The notes under the pieces are model-generated. The model ran no database searches, had not been told where the DNA came from, and was given only the letters and a program-made list of their open reading frames with translations. Shown here piece by piece: positions 45,523 to 54,822 of a stretch of 64,000 nt of DNA. The translations under genes and the position numbers were made by a program. The stretch comes from Luteibaculum sp964627445. Lineage in GTDB: Bacteria; Bacteroidota; Bacteroidia; Flavobacteriales_D; Luteibaculaceae. Each line of letters begins with the position of its first letter. Within the stretch, counting starts at the first letter, position 1. The stretch lies in the NCBI GenBank assembly GCA_964627445.1, contig CAZVJF010000009.1, forward strand, positions 62,001 through 126,000. Direction: 5' to 3'.

Positions 45523-46641
45523 ATGGCTGTAGAAATTATTGAGGCAAACACCCTTGCCTTGCTACGCGATTTTGTAAACGTGCAGTTTCGCGTGTACAAG
45601 GATAACCCCAACTGGGTGCCGCCCATTAAAAAAGACGAAGTGAACGCGCTTCGCAAAAAGCACAATCCAGCCTTAAGGTTCTGCGATTTAAAGTGCTGGT
45701 TGGCCATTAAAGATAAAAAAACCGTGGGGCGTATTGCTGCTTTGGTAAACCACAAGCACAATGAGAAAATACAGGAAACGCATGGTCGCTTTAGCCGAGC
45801 CGAATTTATTGATGACCCCGAAGTAAGCGATGCCTTGTTTAATACCGCAGAATCTTGGCTTAAGGAACAAGGGTTTCACAGTGTGCAAGGGCCGCTAGGT
45901 TTTTCCAACCTCGATCACCAAGGCATGTTGGTAGCAGGTTTTGATCACCTTCCTTCGGCTGCCTCAGAATACCACCTCCCCTACTACCAGGAGCATTTAA
46001 AACGTCTGGGATACACCAAAGAAGTAGACTGGATAGAGTTTCGGCTTTTTATGGATCAAATCCCCGAAAAGGCTGCCCGCGTTGCACAAATCGTAAAAAA
46101 ACGCAATAAGCTTAGGGTAAAAAGTTTTACCAAATCTTCGGAGCTCAAGCCCCACGCACCACAAATTTTTGAGTTGCTTAACGCCTCTTTCAAAGACCTG
46201 TTTAGTGTGGTAAAGCTAGACCAAGCCATGGTGGACTATTATTCCAATAGATACCTTCCCATGCTGAACCCTAAATTTGTAAAGTTGGTTTTTGACCCCA
46301 ATGAGCAATTGGTCGCTTTTATTATCGGGTTGCCGTCACTCTCTAGAGGCTTGCAAAAAGCCAAAGGCAAGCTGTTCCCATGGGGTTGGTGGCACTTAAA
46401 AAAGGCATTGGACAAACCCAAAGTCATGGATTTAATGCTCACCGGAGTGTCCCCAGAATACCATGGCAAGGGCGTGGTGGCAGTAGTATTTACCGAGCTG
46501 CAAAAAGCCATGCTAGCCCACGGTGTTACCGAGGCAGAAACCACAGGGGTTTTTGAGACCAACACCAAAGTCATTCAAAACTGGAAGAACTTCGAGCATA
46601 TTCAGCACAAACGAAAGCGCTGCTGGAAAAAATCACTATAA
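45523..46641 (+). CDS. GNAT-like protein, unknown substrate
   Basis: 372 residues from the ATG at 45523; a TTG nine codons earlier gives a longer form. The N-terminal half has PNWVPPIKKDEVNAL, LAIKDKKTVGRIAALVN and SVQGPLGFSNLDHQGMLVAGFD. The C-terminal half has an acetyl-CoA-loop-like LTGVSPEYHGKGVVAVVFTEL (~308-328) and ETTGVFETNTKVIQNW, which match GNAT motifs A and B. It resembles conserved bacterial proteins labelled GNAT or hypothetical. No reaction can be read. The next gene starts 7 bases after its stop. Confidence 0.75.
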   Translation: MAVEIIEANTLALLRDFVNVQFRVYKDNPNWVPPIKKDEVNALRKKHNPALRFCDLKCWLAIKDKKTVGRIAALVNHKHNEKIQETHGRFSRAEFIDDPEVSDALFNTAESWLKEQGFHSVQGPLGFSNLDHQGMLVAGFDHLPSAASEYHLPYYQEHLKRLGYTKEVDWIEFRLFMDQIPEKAARVAQIVKKRNKLRVKSFTKSSELKPHAPQIFELLNASFKDLFSVVKLDQAMVDYYSNRYLPMLNPKFVKLVFDPNEQLVAFIIGLPSLSRGLQKAKGKLFPWGWWHLKKALDKPKVMDLMLTGVSPEYHGKGVVAVVFTELQKAMLAHGVTEAETTGVFETNTKVIQNWKNFEHIQHKRKRCWKKSL

Positions 46642-46648
46642 TGGTACT

Positions 46649-47230
46649 ATGAAAATCCTAGTGCTCTTTTTTGTTTTTGCCGCCTTTGTTGCAAATGCCC
46701 AAGTAACTGAAGACTGGAAAGAAGACAGAGTGCTGAACCTGGAGGATTTTAAAGGGTCCAGTACGGAAATAAACCCCGAGCTGGATAAATACAGCATAAG
46801 CTCTGGCATAACCTTGGCGTTGGGTTACAGCATGACGGGGATGGAATTGGCCTTTACCAAAAACATGAACAAGGCGGTTAACGTCATTTTCGATCCAGAA
46901 TCGGCATATGTGGTGGCTCCTTCAGACTCCATTGCGCAGCACTTGGTAGATTTTGCCAACCTGCAGTTTGATTTGGCCGAACTCTACGCCAGAAAAATTC
47001 GGCAGGATATTTACGAAAACAAAACGCTGTTCTCTAGAAACAACGTGGTTCATCAGATTTTTGATGATCGCTCCCGAGAATACCAAGCGGAAAATGCACG
47101 CCTGTCTAAAATTCTAGACTTGGGTTTAAAAGCCGATAAAACAGCTGTAGAGCACCAACACATTCAAAAAGAACTGGAAAGCCTGGATGCCTTTTGTTTT
47201 CAATGCAACCCCAAAGACTACAACAACTAA
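46649..47230 (+). CDS. DUF922-like secreted protein lacking the protease motif
   Basis: 193 residues from the ATG at 46649, which opens a signal peptide (MKILVLFFVFAAFVANAQ). RVLNLEDFKG (~27-36), a central strand region and ANLQFDLAELYARK (~103-116) line up with DUF922, a family of secreted Zn proteases whose motif is usually HEQxHFDI-E-x-AR. Here the His residues are replaced (F-A-N-L-Q-F-D), so the metal site is missing. The family match is by pattern and not certain. It lies between a GNAT-like gene and a DUF2461 gene with short gaps. Confidence 0.6.
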   Translation: MKILVLFFVFAAFVANAQVTEDWKEDRVLNLEDFKGSSTEINPELDKYSISSGITLALGYSMTGMELAFTKNMNKAVNVIFDPESAYVVAPSDSIAQHLVDFANLQFDLAELYARKIRQDIYENKTLFSRNNVVHQIFDDRSREYQAENARLSKILDLGLKADKTAVEHQHIQKELESLDAFCFQCNPKDYNN

Positions 47231-47237
47231 ATACCCC

Positions 47238-47921
47238 ATGGCCCAAATTAGCGAGAGCACCTTTGATTTTCTAAACGACCTAAAAGCCAACAACAACCGC
47301 GAGTGGTTTCACGACCATAAAAAGCGCTACCAGGAAGCCAAAGAAGAATTTGAAATTTTTATCGGTGAGCTCATGTTGGGCATAGGCGAATTTGATGCCA
47401 GCATTATGCACCACAGCCCTAAAAACTGCATCTTCCGAATCAACCGAGACATACGTTTCTCAAAGGATAAAAGCCCCTACAAAACCCACTTGGGTGCGCA
47501 CATCACCTCGGCTAAAAAACGCAGTGATATCCATTCTCGGGCGGGCTACTATATTCACCTAGCTCCGGGCGATAGCATGTTGGCCGGTGGTGCCTACATG
47601 CCTACTGGAGATTGGTTAAAAAACATCCGTAGTGGCATTGCAGCACATGCCGATGAACTCCGCGCTATTTTAGAGGAACCCGACTTTAAAAAGTACTTTG
47701 GAGAAATGGAGGGGGAACAGCTGAAAACGGCACCCAGGGACTACCCCAAAGACCACCCCGAAATAGACTTGCTTCGCTACAAAAGCTTTTTGGCAACGCA
47801 CACGCTGAGCGACACCCAAGTAACCAGCCCTGACTTTTTAGAACACTGCATTACCGTATTTGAGGCCCTATATCCCTTTGACACCTATTTAAACGAAGCG
47901 GCCCTTCCTGCTAGCCTATGA
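47238..47921 (+). CDS. DUF2461 (TIGR02453) family protein
   Basis: 227 residues from the ATG at 47238. Family text is complete: FDFLNDLKANNNREWFHDHKKRYQEAKEEF near the N terminus, CIFRINRDIRFSKDKSPYKTHLGAHI (~70-95), AGYYIHLAPGDSMLAGGAYMP and DLLRYKSFLATHTLSD. The family is widespread in bacteria and fungi without a known activity. The next gene overlaps its stop by four bases (ATGA). Confidence 0.93.
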   Translation: MAQISESTFDFLNDLKANNNREWFHDHKKRYQEAKEEFEIFIGELMLGIGEFDASIMHHSPKNCIFRINRDIRFSKDKSPYKTHLGAHITSAKKRSDIHSRAGYYIHLAPGDSMLAGGAYMPTGDWLKNIRSGIAAHADELRAILEEPDFKKYFGEMEGEQLKTAPRDYPKDHPEIDLLRYKSFLATHTLSDTQVTSPDFLEHCITVFEALYPFDTYLNEAALPASL

Positions 47922-48382
47922 GAATAGAAGCCCAAAATCCAGACGAATACAGTGCACAAATACCAGCCGAGCGGCAAGCGGTTTTTCAACAGCTTAGAAT
48001 GGTTATTCAAGAGAATTTACCAGCGGGTTTTGAAGAGACTATGAGCTACGGCATGGTTGGTTATGTAGTGCCACATAGCATTTTTCCAGATGGCTACCAT
48101 TGCGACCCCGCATTGCCGCTACCCTTTCTTAGCATTGCCTCCCAGAAAAATTTTATTGGCTTTTACCACATGGGCTTGTACGCCATGCCCAAGGTTTTGG
48201 ATTGGTTTACCAAAGAATACCCCAAGCACAGCAAATACAAGTTGGATATGGGAAAAAGCTGTATTCGTTTTAAACGCATGGATAATATCCCTATGGATTT
48301 AATTGCTGAACTGTGCCAAAAAATAACCGTAGCAGATTGGGTGGATGCATATACCCAAGGCATAAGGCCGAAGAAAAAATAG
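47918..48382 (+). CDS. DUF1801 domain protein
   Basis: 154 residues. The YdhG-like DUF1801 fold is visible in IPAERQAVFQQLRMVIQENLPAGFEETMSYGMVGYVVP (split ~19-55), FLSIASQKNFIGFYHMGLY and DMGKSCIRFKRMDNIPMDLIAELC. Function is unknown; the fold is related to frataxin-like and iron-binding proposals that are not proven. It is translationally coupled to the DUF2461 gene. Confidence 0.9.
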   Translation: MRIEAQNPDEYSAQIPAERQAVFQQLRMVIQENLPAGFEETMSYGMVGYVVPHSIFPDGYHCDPALPLPFLSIASQKNFIGFYHMGLYAMPKVLDWFTKEYPKHSKYKLDMGKSCIRFKRMDNIPMDLIAELCQKITVADWVDAYTQGIRPKKK

Positions 48383-48476
48383 ATCTATCCAAAGCCAATA
48401 GCAGAGTTAACCTAAATCAGGTATTCATTTTTACCCAATTGATATTGCCGTTTTATATTGGCCAAAAAACTACCAC

Positions 48477-49307
48477 ATGAAACGCATTGTAATCCCTACC
48501 CAAGATTTTGAGAACACCCAGTTTACCTTTAAGTATGCTAGCATGCTCTTTGGGTTGAGCGATGTACAATACACTTTACTTAACACCTACGAAGAACCCC
48601 ACAAAACGGCAGGAAACCTTATAAACCTTACCGACTGGTTGGCTGAGGAATCGCAACGCGTTTTAAAATTACAGCTCGAAGGAGTTTTGAAAGAAACCCC
48701 AGATGCCGAAGGTGTAATACAAACGGCTTCGCATTATGGAGACTTAGCCACAGTGCTCAATGGCATGCACAAGCATAACCCCATCGATTTTGTGGTTATG
48801 GGCACCAGCGGAGCCGATGGACTAAAACGCTTTTTTGGAGGCAGCAACACCTCTAATGTTGTAGCCAGCGTTTCTTGTCCCGTTATTTCTTTACCTTATG
48901 ATGATAGCCTACTCATGCCCATCAATCGGGTTTGTGTTGCTTTGGATTACCAGTCTACACCCGACAATTTCTTCTTGGACCAAGTGAAATACGTTGCAGA
49001 GCTTCGCAAAGCTGAAGTACAATTTGTGTACGTAGAAACAGAGCTTGAAGATAAGCGCAAGGCTGAAACCGTAGCGCAGATCAACGAGTATATCCAAGGG
49101 CATTTGGGCAATTTAAAGCACAGTTTCCACGAACATAAGGCCAATTCCATTTCTGAGGGGCTTTCGCAATTTGTGGAAACCAACGGCAGCAACATTTTGG
49201 CAATGATGGGCCGCAAGCACGGCTTTTTGGAGCGTCTGTTTGTAAAAAGCAACACCAAAGAAATGAGCTGCCTAAGTGCTGTTCCCGTTTTAGTAACCCA
49301 CGAGTAG
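48477..49307 (+). CDS. Tandem universal stress protein (UspA family)
   Basis: 276 residues made of two Usp domains (~1-145 and ~146-276). Domain 1 begins RIVIPTQDFENTQFTFKYA and ends VVMGTSGADGLKRFFGGSNTSNVVASVSCPVISLP, close to the ATP-binding G-2x-G-9x-G(S/T) pattern. Domain 2 begins INRVCVALDYQ and ends MMGRKHGFLERLFVKSNTKEMS, which is less conserved. Such proteins help cells survive stress and starvation. Confidence 0.9.
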   Translation: MKRIVIPTQDFENTQFTFKYASMLFGLSDVQYTLLNTYEEPHKTAGNLINLTDWLAEESQRVLKLQLEGVLKETPDAEGVIQTASHYGDLATVLNGMHKHNPIDFVVMGTSGADGLKRFFGGSNTSNVVASVSCPVISLPYDDSLLMPINRVCVALDYQSTPDNFFLDQVKYVAELRKAEVQFVYVETELEDKRKAETVAQINEYIQGHLGNLKHSFHEHKANSISEGLSQFVETNGSNILAMMGRKHGFLERLFVKSNTKEMSCLSAVPVLVTHE

Positions 49308-49339
49308 TAGTAACACGTTCTTGTCTGGAAAACCAGGCA

Positions 49340-49657
49340 ATGATTCTACTGCACATCCACCTCACCGATGCCGATGAGGCCAAAACCATGGTGGCCGAAT
49401 TGCTCCATGAAAAGCTTATTGCAGCCGCTTCCATTAGTGTTAACCGCAGTGTATATTATCAGGAAGATGATTCGGGCCAAATCAACCAAGAAGCCCGCAT
49501 CATTATCCATGCACAAACCAAGAGTTTGCTCTTTAAGCCGATACAAATTTTCTTGGAGGAAAAGGGGCACAAAAACGTCATCATGTTTTCTACCCCTTTA
49601 ACCCAAGCAACGCCCATTTTCGATCAGTTTTTGCGCGAGCACACCAAGCCCATATAA
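49340..49657 (+). CDS. CutA-like protein
   Basis: 105 residues. The ferredoxin-like CutA1 pattern is visible: MILLHIHLTDADEAKTMVAELLHEKLIAAASI, then RSVYYQEDDSGQINQEARIIIHAQTKSLLF, with the last strand VIMFSTPLTQATPIFDQFL. The usual ACVN and YxW residues differ, so it is a divergent member. CutA1 forms trimers and has been linked to metal tolerance; it lies next to a metal-uptake unit on the other strand, which may be chance. Confidence 0.75.
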   Translation: MILLHIHLTDADEAKTMVAELLHEKLIAAASISVNRSVYYQEDDSGQINQEARIIIHAQTKSLLFKPIQIFLEEKGHKNVIMFSTPLTQATPIFDQFLREHTKPI

Positions 49658-49666
49658 TATGCCGCA

Positions 49667-51922
49667 TTACGGAATGCGCCAACGCAGTCCCACGTATATA
49701 TTCCTACCAAAAATAGGACCCCAAACGCTGGCTGCGTCTATGGCAGGAGCTGATGCGCTTTGTCCTAGACCTCTTGCAGGCACCTCGCTGTATATGGGAA
49801 CATCCATGCGAAAATCCAACGCATTTTCCACGCCCACATACACCTCAAAGTGCTTCGCCCACACTTTTCGCACCTGCCCGTTGAGCTGGAAAAAAGAGGG
49901 AGACTGCCCTGCTATACCTGGGGTTTCGTTAATTCTAGGCGCTAGGTCTTGCTGGCCCGTCCAGTTGAGGGTTGCGTCAAAAAACCAACGGTTATCGGTT
50001 TCGTAGGCTAAGTTGATAAACGCGCGGTGTTGTGCCAAAAAGGGTTTGGGCAACAGTTGGTCTTCATAGGTAGTCTGAACATCGTACCAGCGATACGCTA
50101 CACGCAAATCAAAGCGCGGGAAAACCTCATAATCTACCTGACCTTGAAAACTATTGGCAAAAGAGCTACCCTGTAGGTTGTACAACCTCACTTCCCGCGA
50201 ATTACTGTAGCGGTCTACCACAATTTGGTTCTGAAAATCGGTGCGGTAAAAGTCCAATGCCAACTGCAGATCGCGCTCCCACAGCTGTGCGTATTGGGTA
50301 AGATTCAATCCATAATTCCAGGCTATCTCGGCATCCAAACCGTAGGGGGTGTTGGTGGTTGGATTGCTTTGAATGGAAAAAAAACGCGTACTGGCCAATT
50401 CGCCTAGGTTTTCTGCAATTACATTGGCGGTTCTTAAGCCTCTTCCAGCCGAAGCACGCACAAAAGTGTTTTCCGCAGCTTGCCACCAGGTATGCACACG
50501 CGGGGTCATAAAAAAACCATATTGGTTGTGGTAGTCGCCTCGCACCCCACCGACAACCTTAAATTTTTCGGAAACGATCTTATTCAACTCAAAGAAAGCT
50601 CCCGGAACCCACTCATTTCGTTTAAAATCTCTTGCTACCGCCTGGGTTAAGGTTTCTTCCACAACATCGCCCTGCAGGCTCAGCCCCGTTTTAAAGGTAT
50701 TGTTGGTATTGCCAATAATGCTCTGGTATATGCTGTTGAAATACAGGTTGAACTGCGTACCGCGGTAATCCTTGTCGGTAGGTTGCCGCACGGGCTCGAA
50801 GCCAAAGCGTGTCGCTTCTTGTTGATTGTGGTAAGAAAGCTGAAATCCAAGAGATTTCCAAGGCAAATCAAACACCTTACCGGCCTTGGCAAAACCACTG
50901 TAAGCTTGCACCGAAGAGCGTAGCTTCCAGAAATTTTCATCGCTTTGTGTGCTAGAAGCAATTTGACCGCTGTGCAAGTTAATTTGCGTAATCTTTCCAC
51001 CCCATTGAAAACGCCAACCGTTATTACCCATTAGAAACCATCGGTTAAGGGCAATAAAGTGGTCGCTCAAGGGCATATCATAAAAGCCATCGCTATTGCG
51101 GTCTTGCACCATTTGGTTGGATTTACCGTGTACCAAAAGCGCAGTAGCCAAGTTGTTGCTTACCGCGGTAGTGGCGTGTACATTGGCTTCCATCCGCCCA
51201 CCTTGATTGGCATAGAGGTTTAGGTAAAACTTATCGCTGTCTAAGGGCTTGCGCAGCTCGTAGTTTATTTGTCCTACCATGCTCTCAAAGCCGTTTACCA
51301 CCGAACCAGCGCCTTTGTTGAGTTGGATGGACTGCATCCACGTTCCGGGAACAAACTCCAATCCATGTACCGCGTCTATCCCCCGTATCACAGGCATATT
51401 TTCTCGGGTGAACTGGGTATACGGTCCCGCTAAACCGAGTAGCTGAATTTGGCGTGTACCAGTAACAGCATCGGTAAAACTGACATCAATGCTCGGTGAG
51501 GTTTCAAAGGACTCGGACAGGTTACAGCACGCTGCCTTCAAAAGCTCCTTTTCTCCTATTTGCTCGGTTTTTAAGGGATCCATACGATGGATACGCGTAG
51601 ACTGTTGTCGTTTTACAATCTCCACTTCATTTAAAGCCGCTCCCGATTGCAAGGTCACCCGCATATTTTGCCTTGCAAGCAGGGTATCGGTTTTATAACC
51701 GACATAGCGAAATACCAAACGCGTAATACCCAGCTCTGCTGCAACATTAAAGTTTCCTAGACTATCGCTTGTGGTTCCTTGGTTTATCTGTTGGACTGGA
51801 TACACCGCCACACCCGGAATGGGTTCTCCGTTGTTATTAACCACTTGCCCCTGGCTTTGCGCCAAAAGCAAGTTGGGCATTGCTGTACACAACAGCAATG
51901 CCATTGAGAAAATACCTCGCAT
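49667..51922 (-). CDS. TonB-dependent receptor with Cys pair in the plug, probably metal-related
   Basis: 751 residues. Signal peptide ~1-21 (ends NLLLAQ). A carboxypeptidase-regulatory-like domain covers ~24-95, a plug ~105-230 and a barrel to the end. The plug starts with KAACCNLSESFETSPSIDVS, with Cys 132 and 133 next to each other, then RQIQLLGLAGPYTQFTRENMPVIRG. This CC plug is, as I recall, shared with Bacteroidota receptors next to HMA-domain genes. It is the last gene of a unit with an HMA-domain protein (3-base gap) and a HYC_CC_PP protein. The likely cargo is a soft metal such as copper, by context only. Confidence 0.88.
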   Translation of the reverse strand: MRGIFSMALLLCTAMPNLLLAQSQGQVVNNNGEPIPGVAVYPVQQINQGTTSDSLGNFNVAAELGITRLVFRYVGYKTDTLLARQNMRVTLQSGAALNEVEIVKRQQSTRIHRMDPLKTEQIGEKELLKAACCNLSESFETSPSIDVSFTDAVTGTRQIQLLGLAGPYTQFTRENMPVIRGIDAVHGLEFVPGTWMQSIQLNKGAGSVVNGFESMVGQINYELRKPLDSDKFYLNLYANQGGRMEANVHATTAVSNNLATALLVHGKSNQMVQDRNSDGFYDMPLSDHFIALNRWFLMGNNGWRFQWGGKITQINLHSGQIASSTQSDENFWKLRSSVQAYSGFAKAGKVFDLPWKSLGFQLSYHNQQEATRFGFEPVRQPTDKDYRGTQFNLYFNSIYQSIIGNTNNTFKTGLSLQGDVVEETLTQAVARDFKRNEWVPGAFFELNKIVSEKFKVVGGVRGDYHNQYGFFMTPRVHTWWQAAENTFVRASAGRGLRTANVIAENLGELASTRFFSIQSNPTTNTPYGLDAEIAWNYGLNLTQYAQLWERDLQLALDFYRTDFQNQIVVDRYSNSREVRLYNLQGSSFANSFQGQVDYEVFPRFDLRVAYRWYDVQTTYEDQLLPKPFLAQHRAFINLAYETDNRWFFDATLNWTGQQDLAPRINETPGIAGQSPSFFQLNGQVRKVWAKHFEVYVGVENALDFRMDVPIYSEVPARGLGQSASAPAIDAASVWGPIFGRNIYVGLRWRIP

Positions 51923-51925
51923 GGC

Positions 51926-52279
51926 TTAGTGTTTTTCTACTCCGTCTCGGTATGCACAGCAATGCGGAAGTTTGGCATAACTAGCCGAGTCTGCTTTAGA
52001 GACTTGCGTATCGTGCCCGGCTTTGTTGATCGCCTGGTGAATATCCGCGACATCAATCTTTTGATCATTAAAGATAACCGAGAGCTGCCCCGATTTTTGA
52101 TCCCACTCGGCATATTTTACTCCAGGGATTAATGCTGCCGATTCAATGCGTTTCTTACACATACCGCAAACACCATCCACCATAAACGCAGACTTTTGAT
52201 TTTTACTGGGCTTGTTTTGAGCATTCATCCCTACAGCTAGGAAGGATAAACTAAGTACAAAAAAGATATATTTAAACAT
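51926..52279 (-). CDS. Secreted heavy-metal-associated (HMA) domain protein
   Basis: 117 residues with a signal peptide (ends AVGMNAQ). The HMA domain has DGVCGMCKKRIESAA (Cys 38 and 41; the usual form is GMxCxxC shifted to GVCGMC), followed by GVKYAEWDQKSGQLSVIF. The tail LPHCCAYRDGVEKH adds a second CC near an acidic/His end. Such periplasmic domains carry Cu+ or similar ions. It lies directly upstream of the CC-plug receptor, so it may hand metal to or from it. Confidence 0.88.
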   Translation of the reverse strand: MFKYIFFVLSLSFLAVGMNAQNKPSKNQKSAFMVDGVCGMCKKRIESAALIPGVKYAEWDQKSGQLSVIFNDQKIDVADIHQAINKAGHDTQVSKADSASYAKLPHCCAYRDGVEKH

Positions 52280-52365
52280 GATTCGATTTTTATTCTAATT
52301 CAATAATTTTTAATTCAGGCACCCAAAAATGGTGTGTCTCGCTTTTTTATGAAGAAGAATAAAAC

Positions 52366-52758
52366 TTAGGCGTAGAAAAGCAGTTTCCGAAATCGGAGAA
52401 CCCGGTCTTCTGGAGGAAGGTCTACCTCGGTGAAGTGCTCAAAACTAGGAACCGGTAAAGGAAGTAGTACTTGGGGTGCCACCGGTTTTACTTGAGGTGC
52501 TATATCAACTGCAAACTTCGGGATCGCGCTGTCTTTACTGGGAGCCAAATCCTCAGTTATTGCTATTTGAAAAACTCCATCGTAGCAGCAGTCTGCAGCC
52601 ACGACTTCAAACTCTGCATCGCTACAGCAGCAAGAGGCCCGATCCGAGAAAAAAGCTATGTCCACCAAGTTGTCGTTGCAGTAATGCACGTTTACCGCCA
52701 ATCCTGTAGAAAACAGGAATAGCAGAAAGGACAGTGCTATGGACAAAAACTTGCGCAT
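52366..52758 (-). CDS. HYC_CC_PP family protein
   Basis: 130 residues with a signal peptide (SFLLFLFSTGLAVN). The family name motif is spelled out: VHYC (25-27 HYC), SCCCSD (43-45), ADCCYD (57-58), and a proline-rich stretch QVLLPLPVPSFEHF. The family occurs next to metal-related TonB receptors in Bacteroidota; its biochemical role is not known. It is the first gene of the three-gene unit, and the Cys/His pattern suggests metal binding. Confidence 0.9.
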   Translation of the reverse strand: MRKFLSIALSFLLFLFSTGLAVNVHYCNDNLVDIAFFSDRASCCCSDAEFEVVAADCCYDGVFQIAITEDLAPSKDSAIPKFAVDIAPQVKPVAPQVLLPLPVPSFEHFTEVDLPPEDRVLRFRKLLFYA

Positions 52759-52899
52759 CTCAGCAAAGATAACGAATGCAATAGCACTGTCACGTTAATA
52801 AAAATGAAAGGGTGCTCTTTGACTTCTTTAACAGAAATGTAAAAACCTTACCCTAAAGAATGGAGTACATGGCACCAAACCACAAACCGAAAGACAATT

Positions 52900-54747
52900 A
52901 TGAAAAAACATGTACTCTTAGCAGTATTGTTAACCGCAAGTACGCTAATGGCTTTTGCAGATCACCTATCCGAAAGGCTACTTTTTACAGCCCGCCTAGA
53001 TGGTGAAAACAATACTACCGTAACCAACCCTGATGCAAACGGAATTGCATCGTTATTTTTAAATCGCGACCGTGACACGCTGTTTGTAAACATTGCTACC
53101 GGTAATTTAGGTGGAAGCATCACGGGTGCACACATCCACACGGGACAACCTGGAGAAGACGGCCCCGTGCTTATCAATCTATCCGATTTTGTGGAGCAAA
53201 ATGTAATTCGCACTACCATTACAGGCAGCGATTTAGACACCTTGTTCTCACAAATGTTGCAAGGAAACACCTATGTGAATATCCACACAGAAGATCCTAT
53301 TGCTACCGGTACCGCACGCGGACAGATCAAGCTGGAGCGCGATTTTGGTTTCTACACCAATCTGGACACCGCACAAGAAATACCAGCCCCTCAAAACAGC
53401 GAAGCGTTTGGATCGGGTAACTTTATCATCGATCAAAACGATGACAGCATGCGCGTTGCTGTAGTAGCTTCTGGTTTATCTGGAGACGCAGTAGGCGCAC
53501 ACTTGCACTTTGCCCCTGCAGGTCAAAATGGTCCCGTTATTGTGAACCTTACCGACCTTATCCGCGATGGTTCTCGTATTTCGGGTACGATTGCCGTTCC
53601 CGATTCATTGAAAAGTGGAAAACTAAAAAGTTATGTTGCAGAGGGACAAATCTACCTCAACGTACACACCTTGGAGAATCAACCAGGAGAAATTCGTGGA
53701 CAAGCGCTAGTATCTACCGATCTGTATTTAGACGCAGCCGTTACCCCAGAGGGTGTTGAAAACGGTCAATTGGTAGCTACCGATGTAGAAGGTGCTGGAC
53801 ACGGCTACATCAATGGAGCTTTCGATTCTTTCCGCTACTACTTTGTATACGAAACCGAAAACCTTTCTGGTGCGCCAGTAACCGTTGGATTTTACCGGGA
53901 TGACGTATTGGTAAAAACGGTAATGGCCAATGATGGTGTTATTGCAGGCGAATGGACTGCTGAAGACGCCACCCAACCCCTAACGGAAGACATGGTGCGT
54001 GGCTTGCTTTACGGAGAAATTAGCTTACGCATAAGCACTGCGGTAAACCCTGCGGGTGAGCTAGAAGGAACTTTAATCCGTGCGTTGCGCGAAGGGTATG
54101 CCTACGAACTGGATACCGAACAGGAAGTACCCACCCCTACCGTAACCAAAACCCCCATGGGTGGTGGTATGGTAAGTATAGACAGCCGCAGAAGCAATGC
54201 ACACATTATGTTAGCATACGACAGCCTTTCTGGCCCTGCCATTGGTGGTCACATCCATTTAGGTGTACCTGGAGAAACAGGCCCTGTATTGTTTGGACTT
54301 CCATTGGAGAACAATGCTGCCTTTACTTACTGGACCGAAGCTTCTGGATTTACTCCACAAAACGAGTTACAGTTTAGAAGAGACAGCATGTATGTAAACA
54401 TCCACACCGACCAAAATACCGCTGGAGAAATTCGTGGTAACGTAACGCGTGACTACGCGATCTCCTCCGTAACTTCGGGCGTGGTAGAATTTGATGGCTT
54501 GGCTACAGACTATTCGGTATTCCCGAATCCGGTAGCAGATGAAGTAAACGTAACGCTCAATGAAACCCTAGAACAGGAGATTGGCGTGCGTATTATCGAT
54601 GTAACCGGAAAACCAGTGGCAAGCGCCAAACTGGATGCCGGTGCCAAAGCCATACGCATAGCTACATCGAACTTAAGCGCGGGTACGTACATCCTAACAC
54701 TAAGTGTAGATGGCAATGTGCTAGCCAGCGAGAAGTTGATGAAATAA
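52900..54747 (+). CDS. Four-CHRD-domain T9SS type A protein
   Basis: 615 residues, signal peptide ~1-20 (ends LMAFADH). CHRD domains with the HIH-type core are visible three times as clear copies: GAHIHTGQPGEDGPVLINL, GAHLHFAPAGQNGPVIVNL and GGHIHLGVPGETGPVLFGL, each with NVHT/NIHT and GxIRG at its end. A fourth, worn copy (~285-400; GYINGAFDSFRYYFVYE) lacks the His core. The end is a T9SS type A domain (YSVFPNPVADEVNVTL, LSAGTYILTL). CHRD is named from chordin; its bacterial role is not known. Surface or secreted. Confidence 0.93.
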   Translation: MKKHVLLAVLLTASTLMAFADHLSERLLFTARLDGENNTTVTNPDANGIASLFLNRDRDTLFVNIATGNLGGSITGAHIHTGQPGEDGPVLINLSDFVEQNVIRTTITGSDLDTLFSQMLQGNTYVNIHTEDPIATGTARGQIKLERDFGFYTNLDTAQEIPAPQNSEAFGSGNFIIDQNDDSMRVAVVASGLSGDAVGAHLHFAPAGQNGPVIVNLTDLIRDGSRISGTIAVPDSLKSGKLKSYVAEGQIYLNVHTLENQPGEIRGQALVSTDLYLDAAVTPEGVENGQLVATDVEGAGHGYINGAFDSFRYYFVYETENLSGAPVTVGFYRDDVLVKTVMANDGVIAGEWTAEDATQPLTEDMVRGLLYGEISLRISTAVNPAGELEGTLIRALREGYAYELDTEQEVPTPTVTKTPMGGGMVSIDSRRSNAHIMLAYDSLSGPAIGGHIHLGVPGETGPVLFGLPLENNAAFTYWTEASGFTPQNELQFRRDSMYVNIHTDQNTAGEIRGNVTRDYAISSVTSGVVEFDGLATDYSVFPNPVADEVNVTLNETLEQEIGVRIIDVTGKPVASAKLDAGAKAIRIATSNLSAGTYILTLSVDGNVLASEKLMK

Positions 54748-54768
54748 AGAAGAAAACCTAGCAAAATC

Positions 54769-54802
54769 AAAAGCCCAAGGCGTTGCGCCTTGGGCTTTTT
54801 TT
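54769..54802 (+). terminator. Terminator of the CHRD gene
   Basis: AAAAGCCCAAGGCG / CGCCTTGGGCTTTT with a 3-base loop and T tract, 22 bases after the stop. It also lies near the 3' end of the convergent TlpA gene and may serve both. Confidence 0.92.
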
Positions 54803-54822
54803 ATGTCTAAATATTTAATGTG

